Notes: generated by a model from the letters alone, not told the origin. Shown: positions 55,012 to 64,000, counted from the stretch's first letter. The stretch is DNA of 64,000 nt from Kalaharituber pfeilii (GCA_015179045.1 WHUZ01000030.1:496001-560000); one strand, 5' to 3'. A program made the numbers and translations.

Positions 55012-57887
55012 AGTGGAAGATAGGGTGCCAAAACGTGCAGGGCGGGGTAGCCAACACGCACGTGGCGTTGGAGTGGGCGAGTAGGGAGGGGTTCCATATC
55101 TTTTTTGTGCTAGAAGCGTGGGTGGAACGGAGAGGGGGGAGTTGGGTGACAACGACCCATCCATCTTTCGACATAAAGTCGGAGGTGAGAGAGGGAACGA
55201 GGGTAGTGTTACATGTCAGCAAGGGGAGGGCAGCGAAGGTGAGGGTAAGAGAAGAAGGGAAAAATTGGGTCTGGGCGGCGGTGGGGGAAAAGAGAGTGGG
55301 AGGAGTGTACGTGCAGCCCAATTGGAAGAAGGAAGAAATGGAGGAGGTGCTGGGAAGGATAGAGAAAGAATGGGATGGGAAGAGGGGGGTTATCTTGGGA
55401 GACTGGAACGCTCATCACCGAGCGTGGGGAGGGGCGGGAGTGCAGAACAACGGAAGGGGAGTGGCGGTGAAGGAGTTTTTTGAGGGGGATGGATGGGAGC
55501 TGGCCAACACGGAAGGGGAAGCGACGTGGAGGAGACAGAGGCGGGGGGAGGTACAGGAGTCGGTTATCGATCTGTGTTGGCAAAAGGGGATGGGAGAGGA
55601 GACGAAGGGGGGGATGCAACAGGCGTTCCTGAGCTCGGATCATGCGGCCATAGGCATGGCGTGGGAGGATACCGAGGAAGGGGGAGGAGGGAAAAGAAAG
55701 AGAGTGAATTTCGAGGAAGTGGAGGACATGGTGGAGGACATGAAGGAATGGGATGAGAAGAAGAAAGGGGAGTGGATGGAGGGGCTGCCGGGGGAGACCC
55801 CGTACGAGAAGCTCCTGAGCCTCAAGGAGAGACATAGCAGGGAAGTGAGGGTGTGTAGGAGGAGCAAGAAGTGGTGGTCCAAGAAACTAACGGGCCTCCG
55901 GAAGAAGGTAGCGGCAGAAGGGAGAGGGGGAGTAGGTAAAGGGGCGAAGGGGATGGACCCGGAGAGGTATGAGAGATGGAAGCAAGCGAAGAGGACCCTC
56001 AAGGCGAACATCAAAAAGGAGAAAGAGGAGTGTTGGAGGGCCTTCGCAGAAGAAATGGGAGAGAAGGATCCATGGGTGGTCGCCAGGGTAGCAAAAGACC
56101 CATGGAAGGTGAAGGCGACGATGGGGAAGCTGACGGGAGAGGAGGGGGAGGATCTGAAAACGGAGCAAGACAAGTGCAAAGCACTAGTCGAGAGAAACTT
56201 TCAGTGGGAGGAGAGAGGTGGTGAGGAGGGGGGGGGGGAGACGGAGGAAGGGCCGGGATATAAGGTAGAAAAGATAGTGGGCATGCTGGAGGACGCATTG
56301 AAGGGGACGAGCAACGTGTCTGCACCAGGACCGGACGGAATTTCATACAAGCTCTTGAAGCTGGTGATGAAGACGCCGTTAGGGCGGGAGCTAATGACAC
56401 AGATGGCGGAGGAGATGGCGGCGGGGAGGACTCCGGAAGAGTGGCAGTTGAGCAAGGTGGTGATGATTCCGAAACCTGGGAAAGATAAGTCGCAGGTGAA
56501 GAGTTGGAGACCAATAAACTTGATCAACTGCGTAGCGAAGCTGGGAGAGAAGGTGGTGGCAAGCGAGCTACAGAAAGCAGAGCAACTTTTCCACCGTCAT
56601 CAGTTTGGCGGAAGGAAGGGACGAAACGCGGCAGAGGCGATGATGAGGGCGGTCGCCAGAACACAAAGGTGTCTTGCGAGAAAGGGGGGGGCAGTGTGGA
56701 GCCTCGACGATGTGAGGGGAGGCTTCAATAATGTGAAGGGGGAAGAGGTGCTGAAGAGGGTGAGGAGAGACAAGGGAGCAGGGAGGTGGGCGGGGTGGCT
56801 GAAGGGATTTTTTAGAGAGAGAAAGTTCACGGTGGAGTGGGACGGAGTGGTCAGGGGGGAAGGCAGAGCGAACGTGGGGGTACCTCAGGGGTCGCCCCTG
56901 TCACCAGTCATTTTTCTGATATGGCTGGCGCCGATGTTGGAAGATTTGGAGGAGACGCTAAGGAGAGAATGCCCGGAGGTGGAATGCGAAGTTCCGTCAT
57001 ACGTAGATGACATCAATGTAACGGCGTGGGACTGGGAAGGGGAGGTGGATCAGGAGAGACTGAGAGTGAAATTGGGAAGGATAACGGGGAGGGTGGCGGA
57101 AAAATGGGGGGTACCGCTGGAGACAGCGAAGCATGAGGATATTGTCTTCGGCAAAGGGAAGAGAAGGAGAAAGGAGGTGGAGAGAGTGAAGTGGCTGGGA
57201 GTGATCTTTGACTCGACTCTAGACTTCGACTTCCACTGGAAGGCGAGGATAGAGAAGGCAAGGAAACTAACAGGCGCGATGATGGGGCTGGGTGCAGGGC
57301 AGTGGGGGATGAGCCCGCGCAGCTGGAGACAGATGTACACGGGGATGATAAGGGCGGTGATGATGTGGGGGTCGGAGATAGGGTGGCGGGGACAGAAGGA
57401 GTGGAGGAGAGAGATGGAGAAGATTCAGTATCAGGTACTGAAGAAGGCTACGGGCGCTGTCCACGGAGCAGCGATGCAGAAAGTCAACTGGATCGCCGGA
57501 GTGGAGAGTGCGGAGACGGCATTAGACGCGGCACAGGCGCGGTTCGTAGCGAGGAGTATGGGGACCCGAAGGGATGCGGAGACATCTGGACCGCGGACTT
57601 CAGGGGAGAGGGGGACGTGGAGGAGCGGGGGCGGGACTGGAAGGACTGGAGTGTGGGGTGGGCGACGCAGAAGAAGGATGGGTTCGAGTCGGTGGCAGGG
57701 AGGGTACAGAGCACAGTTAGCTTCGTCATGCCGGAGGGGTGGACGAGGTGTCATGGGGGGGGGGATGTGCGAGAACGGAGGTGGAAGAAGTGACGAGAGA
57801 AGGACGCAAAGGGGGAAGCGCGGAGGAGTGGGAGTCGTCAATCTTTTGGGCAACGCAAGGGGGGGGGGCGGTGTACACAGATGGTAG
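55005..57887 (+). CDS. LINE ORF2: endonuclease and reverse transcriptase
   Basis: 960 codons from ATG 55005. APE-like endonuclease at about residues 1-225 (CQNVQGG, VILGDWNAHH, SSDHAAIGM). A linker, then RT at about 430-760: SAPGPDGISYKLLK, WRPINLINCVAKL, HQFGGRKGRNA, LDDVRGGFNNV (motif A region; the usual text is nearer LDV.GAFD), GVPQGSPLSPVIF and the active site YVDD at about residue 665. It makes the nick and primes cDNA synthesis at the target (TPRT). Beyond about 57.55 kb the frame is lost and the RNase H domain is in other frames, so the product would lack RNase H and the zinc finger. Confidence 0.9.
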   Translation: MVEWKIGCQNVQGGVANTHVALEWASREGFHIFFVLEAWVERRGGSWVTTTHPSFDIKSEVREGTRVVLHVSKGRAAKVRVREEGKNWVWAAVGEKRVGGVYVQPNWKKEEMEEVLGRIEKEWDGKRGVILGDWNAHHRAWGGAGVQNNGRGVAVKEFFEGDGWELANTEGEATWRRQRRGEVQESVIDLCWQKGMGEETKGGMQQAFLSSDHAAIGMAWEDTEEGGGGKRKRVNFEEVEDMVEDMKEWDEKKKGEWMEGLPGETPYEKLLSLKERHSREVRVCRRSKKWWSKKLTGLRKKVAAEGRGGVGKGAKGMDPERYERWKQAKRTLKANIKKEKEECWRAFAEEMGEKDPWVVARVAKDPWKVKATMGKLTGEEGEDLKTEQDKCKALVERNFQWEERGGEEGGGETEEGPGYKVEKIVGMLEDALKGTSNVSAPGPDGISYKLLKLVMKTPLGRELMTQMAEEMAAGRTPEEWQLSKVVMIPKPGKDKSQVKSWRPINLINCVAKLGEKVVASELQKAEQLFHRHQFGGRKGRNAAEAMMRAVARTQRCLARKGGAVWSLDDVRGGFNNVKGEEVLKRVRRDKGAGRWAGWLKGFFRERKFTVEWDGVVRGEGRANVGVPQGSPLSPVIFLIWLAPMLEDLEETLRRECPEVECEVPSYVDDINVTAWDWEGEVDQERLRVKLGRITGRVAEKWGVPLETAKHEDIVFGKGKRRRKEVERVKWLGVIFDSTLDFDFHWKARIEKARKLTGAMMGLGAGQWGMSPRSWRQMYTGMIRAVMMWGSEIGWRGQKEWRREMEKIQYQVLKKATGAVHGAAMQKVNWIAGVESAETALDAAQARFVARSMGTRRDAETSGPRTSGERGTWRSGGGTGRTGVWGGRRRRRMGSSRWQGGYRAQLASSCRRGGRGVMGGGMCENGGGRSDERRTQRGKRGGVGVVNLLGNARGGGGVHRW

Positions 57888-58685
57888 CATGAACGAGAAG
57901 GGGAGAGTAGGAGGGGGATTCTGGAAGTGGGATGGCGGGGGGGGAGAGGAAATGGGGACGGGAGCGACGGTGTGGGATGGGGAGGTGAGAGGGATGAGGG
58001 TGGGGATAGAGAAGGCGGTCCCAGCACCGGCAAACCTGGTCATCCTGACAGACTCACAGGCAGCAATCGCGGCGTGAGGAAGGCGGGAGATTGGGGAAAG
58101 CACGAACCGGAGACCTGAGGAGAGTGGTGGATGCAGTCGCGGAGAGAAGGAAAAAAGGGGGGGAGGTTAAGCTGATGTGGGTGAAGGCGCACATCGGTAT
58201 CGCCGGCAACGAGGCGGCGGACGTCGGAAGCGAAGAGGGCGGCGGACAGGGTAGGGAGGTCGGTGGTAACAGAAGGGGGCTGCGGCAGAAGTGGAAGCGA
58301 CTGCGCGCGGCGGAGAGAAAGGAAAGGGGGTACGGGGGGGCGCAGTGATGGAGTGGAGAAGGGGGGCCGCAACGGCTTTCACGAGACTGAGAACGGGAAA
58401 GGGATGGGGAAGGAGTGGGAGGTAAGGATCGGGAAAGCGATGGAGGGGAGCGTATGTGAGTGCGGGGAAAGACAAACGGCGGACCACCTGGCGTTCAGGT
58501 GTGAGGAGGTGGAGTACTTGAAAGGATGGGGAAGGTGGGAGGATATCGATGACAAAAAAGTGGATGGTGGAACAGGAGAATGGGGAGATGGTGAATACGC
58601 TGGGAGAGTTTTTCGGTTCGCTGAAGGTGTAGGGGAGGGGGCGAATTTCCGTTTGTTAGTAGGTGGCGGGGGAAGAAAGATGTAG
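57550..58685 (+). pseudogene. LINE ORF2 RNase H and zinc-finger end, frameshifted
   Basis: Pieces in successive frames: GCGDIWTADFRGEGDVEE (57.57 kb), RNase H motifs VYTDGSMNEKGRVGGGF and VILTDSQAAIAA (57.87-58.07 kb), WVKAHIGIAGNEAAD (58.18 kb), then CECGERQTADHLAFRC (58.46-58.50 kb). At least four frame changes separate them from ORF2 and from each other. Several are near long G runs (57752, 57858, 57930). Confidence 0.85.
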
Positions 58686-58880
58686 CTATTTTTAAAGTGC
58701 CTCGGGGAAGTGGGGCGGGGAGGGGTTTGATGTTTTCGTTTGTAGAGATGGCGGTGGAAGATTCAGGTAGAAAAGCCTGTCTCCGGGCTTTGAGGGTCTA
58801 GACCCAGGGCCTGCATGGCGAACAGCTACAAGCGGGGTCATGTGATAGAAAAAAAAAAAAAAAAAAACCCTTGTAGCTGC

Positions 58881-59737
58881 ATGCTCTCTCGCCAGAATAA
58901 GTTGATTACTGCACAATTTCTTGCTGGAATGTGAGTTCTTTTTCTACATCTTGGAGCTCACTGGCGACTTGTTGAAACAGTGCCTTGATTATCATTGAGG
59001 TACCTATGCCATCAGCAAGCTTTTAGCATTCTTTGTCGCATTTTAAAGTCAAACGCTTGTTCGGTGAGCTTACTTGACCTGCGTAAGAAAGCAAGGGCGC
59101 GTGTGCAGAACTCCACTGTTTTAGCGAAGTACTCAAAGACTGCCTCTTGAAGACCTAGATGGTACGGCCACACGTCCTGAAATTCCTTGAATATGGGGCA
59201 TATCTTTCCACCCTCTCCAACAACTTCGTGAGAGCGCTAAAGTACTGCGTGAAGTTTTGGGCTGTCTGCTCCACCCTCTCAGTATCCGTGAACTGCTATG
59301 TTATATTTGTGCAAATTGACTCATCCGATGCGTTAGAGATACGTACCAGTAACAAAATCTTGACACTTCCCCACACCAACGCAGAAATAAATGCATTGTG
59401 TTGAATCATTGTATCCACTATATTGGAGAATTGTTGGACTGATTGCAAAAAATGCTTCACAGCGGTTTAATTCTGTTCACCGGAACTCTTGCATCTTGCA
59501 AGGCTTTGGTCAGTTCTAGAATGTCGCCCGGGTTTCGATCTGGTTAAGCGTAACCCGTTCATCCGGTGCCAAAGACTGGCTAAAAGCATCCACAGCAGCA
59601 ATCAAATGGTTCCGCCCAGTTTGAGGTAGCCTAAACAATTGATAGTTATCAGTTTTCGGGTTTGTGATGTTAGGAATGAAATAAAATAACTCCTGCTGTG
59701 AAACCTACGTCGGTTGGGAACCAGTCGGCTGTGCCAT
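58881..59737 (-). pseudogene. Decayed N-terminal part of the NLR gene
   Basis: ATG 59737 starts a 29-nt exon (to 59709). An intron (59708-59631) leads to a frame with LIAAVDAFSQSLAPDERVTL, then, after shifts, DILELTKALQDARVPVNRIK, HFLQSVQQFSNIVDTMIQHN, ISALVWGSVKILLL, an intron (59346-59296), FTDTERVEQTAQNFTQYFSA, FKEFQDVWPYHLGLQEAVFE and SMIIKALFQQVASELQDVEK. This layout, an N-terminal helical domain with the ALVWG motif before NACHT, is familiar from fungal NLRs. Four or five frameshifts (about 59.53, 59.46, 59.20, 59.02 and 58.92 kb) break it. It lies on the far side of the LINE from the intact part. Confidence 0.78.
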
Positions 59738-60159
59738 TAGTGCTAGTTACCAGATATGCGTTGCTATATGTGCTGTCCTATTCTGTGCTTGAGATTACTG
59801 TACGTTAGTTAGGTTTACGAAGCTTGAGATTGTTGTGCAGAGATGAGGTAAAAACTCAATGTTGTACACTTGCCGGGGCAGGATCTAAATATGATTTTCC
59901 TAGCCGCAGAGACGTGAGGCTCCAACGCTACACTGCCTAGCCAATTAGATACTGTACTTCTAGCTAGGCAGCTGTGCATAACAGCTGAGTGCACAGCCTA
60001 AGAATTTACTTACCACAGATCTGGCGGTGACCAATAGAATGCAACGCGATAGACACAGTCTCACCCCCGAATTCTGCATGCTACACTTGCAATCAATTCA
60101 TGAAAAAAACTCAGAACTCACATTCAATAGGATCACTCAGTTGGAAACTATGAGCAACG
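59738..60159. other. Upstream region of the original NLR gene
   Basis: Probably contained the original promoter. No element or motif recognised. Confidence 0.4.
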
Positions 60160-60620
60160 TAGTTAGGTAATACCTGTAGTGGTTGTGAAATCATTCACAA
60201 TATTCATATTTCCCATAGAAACCATTTGTATGAGAAACACACCAAAAAGTAGATAGTTGCACACCAACTCTACAATTCAACAAATGAAAGTAAACTAAAT
60301 GGCAGCACCTTACTATAACTCTTCAGGTGATCCTTGACATACACTATCATAGCTATTGTAATTAGCGTTGAAGAGTAGGACTATATTCAAGTCTTATGAA
60401 CGTTTTGTATGGAGATCCCATACAAATAAATGCCAAGCCTTCCAACAAAAATGCGACAAAGCCATAATCTCTTTGCACCCACAATTTTTAATGAAGAAAA
60501 GTGCTAGATAGCAAGAATTACACTTTGTCTAATAGCTATACAAAGCGCATTCACAAACGCTGTTGTGGTTGTTGAAATATTGAGTGTGAAAGTTGCGCAG
60601 TTTTGATGGTAAATGTGTCC
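60160..60620. repeat. Degraded relative of TIR element Y
   Basis: The blocks TTCACAATATTCATATTTCC, TTTGTATGG.GATCCCATA, AAATGCCAAG and GTTGTGGTTGTTGAAAT correspond to the interior and ends of element Y at 36.8-37.7 kb, at low identity. Boundaries are approximate. Confidence 0.35.
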
Positions 60621-61282
60621 GGGAAAGTGGGTGTCCGAGAAAATTGGTGAACTACAGTAATCGGTACTCGCTATTCTCGGGCTGTGTCGATTCCTAGTAG
60701 TCATACGAAGGTCAACTTTTCCAGTTCCCTGTTCCCTTCTTTATATGTACCATCGTCTCGGATTTCACAGACCTCCTGCGCCCTAGTACTCTGTGCTATC
60801 ATACCCCCTGCACAGGTGGTAAGTATATAAGAAGAGTATATTAGGGGCTGTAGAAAATAGAGGGAAATCGCAGGATGCGACACGACTGAATTCCTTGATA
60901 ATACATGACGAGGCTTCTAGTGCCAAACTCATATAGAAAAATACATAACACGAAGTTGCATACAAAACCATGAACCACAATAACTAAGTGTTCGGCCTGC
61001 CAAGTATGGAGGGCACACGGCCTCACCTCGTATGCTCAGGCTCAAACCATGGCCCCCACGGACATCCGACCGTGTAAGTCAACTCCGACGGGATCAGCGA
61101 TCATGTCCGACCGGTCATTGCATGTCCCTCCGGACATTGTTACCGATCTCTCGGACTGCCAGGGCACGGCCTATATGCCTTAGCTAGTCATCATATATAC
61201 ATATTTATAAACTAATCTCGCGCATGTGCTGTGTACTTCCTACGACTCACAGTATCGCCCCCTGCCACATGCCAGCCATATA

Positions 61283-61284
<2 letters not shown>
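60621..61284. other. Intergenic, nothing recognised
   Basis: No supported gene. Confidence 0.4.
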
Positions 61285-61313
<29 letters not shown>

Positions 61314-61833
61314 GAAGAGTTCGGAGGAGGGAAGGTCATGGAGTGGAGTAGGGTGGCGACATCAAACTTCACTGCATTGCGACTGGGGAGGGGAAGGTGT
61401 GCAGTATGGTAGTATGGTTGAAGAAGCTGGGGGTGGCTGAATCGGATAAGTGTAGGTGCGGGAGATGCAAACGGGGGAGCATCTTGCTTTCCCGATGCAG
61501 AAACCAGAGGAACCGTCCAGAAGGCTTTGAGAGGTGGAGTGACATGGAAAAGAATTGGAAGAGAAAGGCGGAGAATGGGGAGGAGTATGACATTTTAGAG
61601 AATTTCTTTTCCGGGGTCAAGTTCTGGAAGATAGGAGAGCGGGGGCAACGGCGCGATGAGGCCATGTACGTAGAAATTTCTTTTAGCCTGTCTCCGGACT
61701 ATGAGGTCTTGTCCGGGGACCCTGCCATGGCTTAGTGCTGCAAGCGGGGTGACGTGATTTAAAAAAATATATATATACCTTTTTTTTTTTTTTTTTTTTA
61801 AATATCATTACTCGCGTGCCGCCGGATGAGCGT
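61285..61833. mobile_element. Family-A LINE fragment inserted in the poly(T) of a family-B element
   Basis: T29 (61285-61313) is followed by a plus-strand family-A LINE 3' fragment (61314-61779; ORF2 C-terminal text GFERWSDMEKNWKRKAENGE, 3'UTR, tail GCTGCAAGCGGGGTGACGTG, short A-run), then T20 (61780-61799) and the complement of a family-B tail (ATATCATTACTCGCGTGCCG). The layout is explained if the A copy landed inside the T tract of an older minus-strand B copy. The A fragment is a close relative of 361-809. Confidence 0.75.
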
Positions 61834-62320
61834 GGTGGTGAGATCTTGGTGTTGTCATCTATATATATCGCTCCAGTCGCGGATGCCCCTACTTCACCAG
61901 CACATACTACGTCAACTGAGCTCTCGTGGCCGTGCCACTGCTACAGTGCCGATAGTATTGGGCTTTCCGTCCACTCTGGGCAGAGGCAGAGGAATAGTGG
62001 GTTAGCATATAAGCCACTCCAAAGGCTCGGGGATTGGTGCGGGTGCAGGGAGAATTCTGGGAGGAAGGGATCGGAAACCTGGAGATTTGTTTTTTTTTTT
62101 TATATATTACGTGACCCCGCTTGCAGCTGTTCGCCATGGCAGGGCAACCTGGAGATGTGAAGTAGGGAATGCAGATGGGTCGGAATTCCGTCGGTGCAGA
62201 GCGATGAAGAGACGATCCAACATTTGGAAAGTAGCGAAGCAAGCGCCCGGCGCTGAGACACCCAGGCAAAAGGGAGCCTGGATTGACCTGATCGACAGGG
62301 CGAGCTCCTGAAAGCGACTC
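61834..62320 (+). pseudogene. Retroelement-like coding relic, unidentified
   Basis: The plus strand reads LQRLGDWCGCRENSGRKGSE and, after skipping the micro-retroposon at 62087-62145, continues toward EVGNADGSEFRRCRAMKRRS and GAWIDLIDRASS, stop. The Cys-rich text resembles retroelement C-termini but no family could be fixed. Confidence 0.3.
62087..62145 (-). mobile_element. Micro-retroposon A with 11-bp TSD
   Basis: A T-run with interspersed A plus the complement of the unit (TTACGTGACCCCGCTTGCAG...CCATGGCAGGGC) lies between perfect AACCTGGAGAT duplications (62076-62086; 62146-62156). The element is 59 bp including its tail, with the same start base as the others. Confidence 0.93.
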
Positions 62321-63174
62321 AACCACAACGTTCCCTCAAGCGGAACTTACATTTATCGAAAAGCTCTCTGCGCATTCAGTCCTTTTTGGTCAAAACTTTC
62401 TTCCAATCTATCCCCCAAGTGTCCCCTAAGTGGAGTGATTTTTTGCAGAAATCTCCACCTCCGTTGCCACCGGCGGTATGCGAGATTTTATAGAGAGGAA
62501 ATAAGTTAAGAAAAATAACCACATGACCGAGGATTGGCATAGGTAGAAGCAAACAAAAGAAATCCCAAGATGAACAAAAATCAGCAACTGGTGTGAGAGG
62601 AGAGCGATAGTGTCTACTATCCTCAGAGTGACTGGAAAGTTGAGAACTGGCGGAATACACACACAAAGCTTGTCTTCACATGTTGAATAGCGAATGCGAA
62701 CTATGGGTGCAAAGTGTAGTATTGCAAGAGTGCCGAAAGGATTGCTTGCCTTCCTTAATTACAGAACAAACATGCTACTTTGATCTACATGTTAACATTG
62801 AAAGCAAAGAAAGTAAGAACTCGAATCACAAAGTAAAGAAAGATTCTATGTCAAAGAATTCTAATAATGAAAGAAGTCCAAATAATCAAAGAACAATAAA
62901 AGAAGAACAATCAAAGAAGAACAATCAAAGATCCATTCTTTATGCCAGAGCGACAACCCGGGTATCACAAGGCTTGGCCTATTCCGGTGCAGCGTGTAGG
63001 AAATGCCTGTACTATGTGTCAAAATTCAATAAGTGCGGTCGGAAATTTTCATAGGATATGCCAAGTATTTCAACACGCGTTCGAGCACAGAAGTATGCAA
63101 CTTTGAGGAGCGTTATCTCCAAAACTTAGGAGACAATAGGCCTAGTTTTGACACAGCACTTTCTCCCTGCCATA
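62321..63174. other. Intergenic, nothing recognised
   Basis: A short AAGAACAATCAAAG tandem repeat occurs near 62890-62935. A plus-strand frame (62680-63054) covers it but shows only low-complexity Asn/Ser/Lys text. Confidence 0.45.
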
Positions 63175-63214
63175 GGGTTGTAGCTTGTATACGGGTAATG
63201 TGAACCAAAAAAGG
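63175..63214 (+). mobile_element. Family-C retroposon tail
   Basis: CCCTGCCATAGGGTTGTAGC, TTGTATACGGGTAATGTGAA and CC followed by A6GG. It is the most complete family-C unit and starts at CCCTGCCATAGG. Confidence 0.6.
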
Positions 63215-63856
63215 AACACACTTTTCGCTTGCACTTTCGGTTGCATAAATTATTCTGGTCATTTGTGATGAAATGTTGGCGTACAAATAAATCCGGGTGA
63301 CTCCAGCATAGATGCTCTGAAACGTTATAATGCAGCCAGCCACCCTCTGATGCTGAATTACCAGACAAGCACCAAAAGCATCTGTGACGGGAGATCATTT
63401 ACATAAATATGTAGTGCCACTACGAGCTATGACGAGCTGCAGCCGTTGACAAAGAGCTTACATTATGTATGGAACATATGGAAAAGATATGTAGAACTTG
63501 TATTTGGGTTCAATATTGCGCCTACCTACTGCAAATTCTCCCAGTCGCTATAGTATCAATTGAGGGCGATCGCCAAAAATCGTCTGGTAAGAAAGAGATT
63601 GGTGGAGATAGAGACATGGGCATGATTGATGGAGTAAGCATTCTTATCGCCATTGAAAGTTATTGATGTTCAACTTCACAAACTATAACCCTGAACTGCA
63701 TGCACCCAGGGCAGTACCGTTTGTCCAAAAATACGGAACATGTTTGCGGGAGTATTTTCAAAGCGGAGGAGGAAGATAAAGGAGTTTATTTTAAGACTAT
63801 TCATCCATGATGGTGGGTCAAAATCAAAGAATTCTATAGCAATGTCCAAACTAGTG
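63215..63856. other. Intergenic, nothing recognised
   Basis: No supported gene. Confidence 0.4.
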
Positions 63857-63868
63857 AACTCTGTGGTA

Positions 63869-63903
63869 ATCGCCATAGCCCATAGGGCGGCATGCGATTA
63901 ATG

Positions 63904-63937
<34 letters not shown>
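63869..63937 (+). mobile_element. Micro-retroposon B with 12-bp TSD
   Basis: ATCGCCATAGCCCATAGGGC, GGCATGCGATTAATGATATT (40-bp core) and about 30 A lie between perfect AACTCTGTGGTA duplications (63857-63868; 63938-63949). The core can fold as GCC/GCCC...GGGC/GGC, a hairpin with an ATA bulge and ATA loop. Confidence 0.93.
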
Positions 63938-63943
<6 letters not shown>

Positions 63944-64000
63944 GTGGTATAAGATCTGGGGCCCCTGCGCCACGCTATATGCAGTCTCCCCCTCGGCATC

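Larger units (their letters stand above)
51546..58866 (+). mobile_element. Near-complete Tad-like LINE with 14-bp TSD
   Basis: 7.3-kb non-LTR retrotransposon flanked by perfect ACCCTTGTAGCTGC (51532-51545; 58867-58880; the first A may belong to the tail). Order: 5'UTR (51546-52015), gag-like ORF1, ORF2 with endonuclease, reverse transcriptase, RNase H and C-terminal zinc finger, a 3'UTR, the family-A tail (GCATGGCGAACAGCTACAAG then CGGGGTCATGTGATAG) and a poly(A) of about 18. This architecture fits the Tad clade of fungi. The sense strand is strikingly purine-rich. Frameshifts make it inactive in the assembled sequence; several sit at G homopolymers, where assembly error is possible. Confidence 0.95.

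Noticed and set aside
52129..55164. 1011-codon minus-strand open frame
   Set aside because: It is the mirror of the purine-rich LINE ORF1. Its translation is Ser/Phe/Pro/Leu low complexity with no domain.
57540..58350. LINE ORF2 frame changes as programmed frameshifts
   Set aside because: At least four shifts, several at long G runs, are better explained by mutation or homopolymer assembly errors.
62680..63054. 124-codon plus-strand frame
   Set aside because: Low-complexity Asn/Ser/Lys text over a short tandem repeat.
1..64000. CRISPR array, rRNA genes, LTR retrotransposon
   Set aside because: No regularly spaced direct repeats with unique spacers, no rRNA-like sequence and no paired LTRs were seen. 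The coding ankyrin array is the only regular repeat.

Overview
The window looks like a chromosomal segment of a filamentous fungus, most likely an ascomycete. The evidence is short spliceosomal introns (about 45-150 nt, GT...AG, with CTAAC/CTGAC-like branch points), a fungal GNT1-type Golgi glycosyltransferase, a NACHT-ankyrin NLR, a vWFA protein of a fungal type, and Tad-like LINEs. The genus cannot be named from the sequence. Genes are sparse: six likely protein-coding genes in 64 kb, with the rest old intergenic DNA and mobile elements.

Layout. 0-5 kb: LINE fragments and a micro-retroposon. 5.0-7.3 kb (minus): intact MEDS-PAS sensor. 7.3-12.1 kb: nothing recognised. 12.4-14.6 kb: ankyrin pseudogene hit by two retroposons and abutted by a third. 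15-26.5 kb: dense short elements (MITE-like palindromes, two copies of a TIR element, a Tigger/pogo-like MITE, LINE pieces, a Tc1-like deletion derivative) and one possible small two-exon gene. 27.1-28.8 kb (minus): fungal protein with three internal copies of one motif. 30.3-31.9 kb (plus): four-exon GNT1. 33.4-37.7 kb: three TIR transposons. 38.3-40.4 kb (plus): multi-exon vWFA gene. 42.5-43.5 kb: a micro-retroposon and a second Tc1-like derivative. 44.0-59.7 kb (minus): a large NLR locus (N-terminal helical region, NACHT, winged helix, ankyrins, Pro/Ser/Thr linker, HerA/FtsK-like ATPase) split by a nearly complete 7.3-kb Tad-like LINE. 60-64 kb: more retroposon fragments.

Two themes stand out. 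First, the NLR: downstream of the LINE the NACHT-ankyrin-ATPase part is open through every inferred splice junction, while the part upstream carries several frameshifts. A second retroposon has been absorbed in frame into the linker. Second, tiny poly(A)-tailed insertions with target-site duplications: seven copies of a ~39-nt unit all start at the same base, and this unit equals the 3' tail of the resident LINE. A second ultra-short class carries the tail of another LINE family, and a third tail class ends in about A6 plus GG. Coordinates of introns and target-site duplications were worked out by eye, with no database search.
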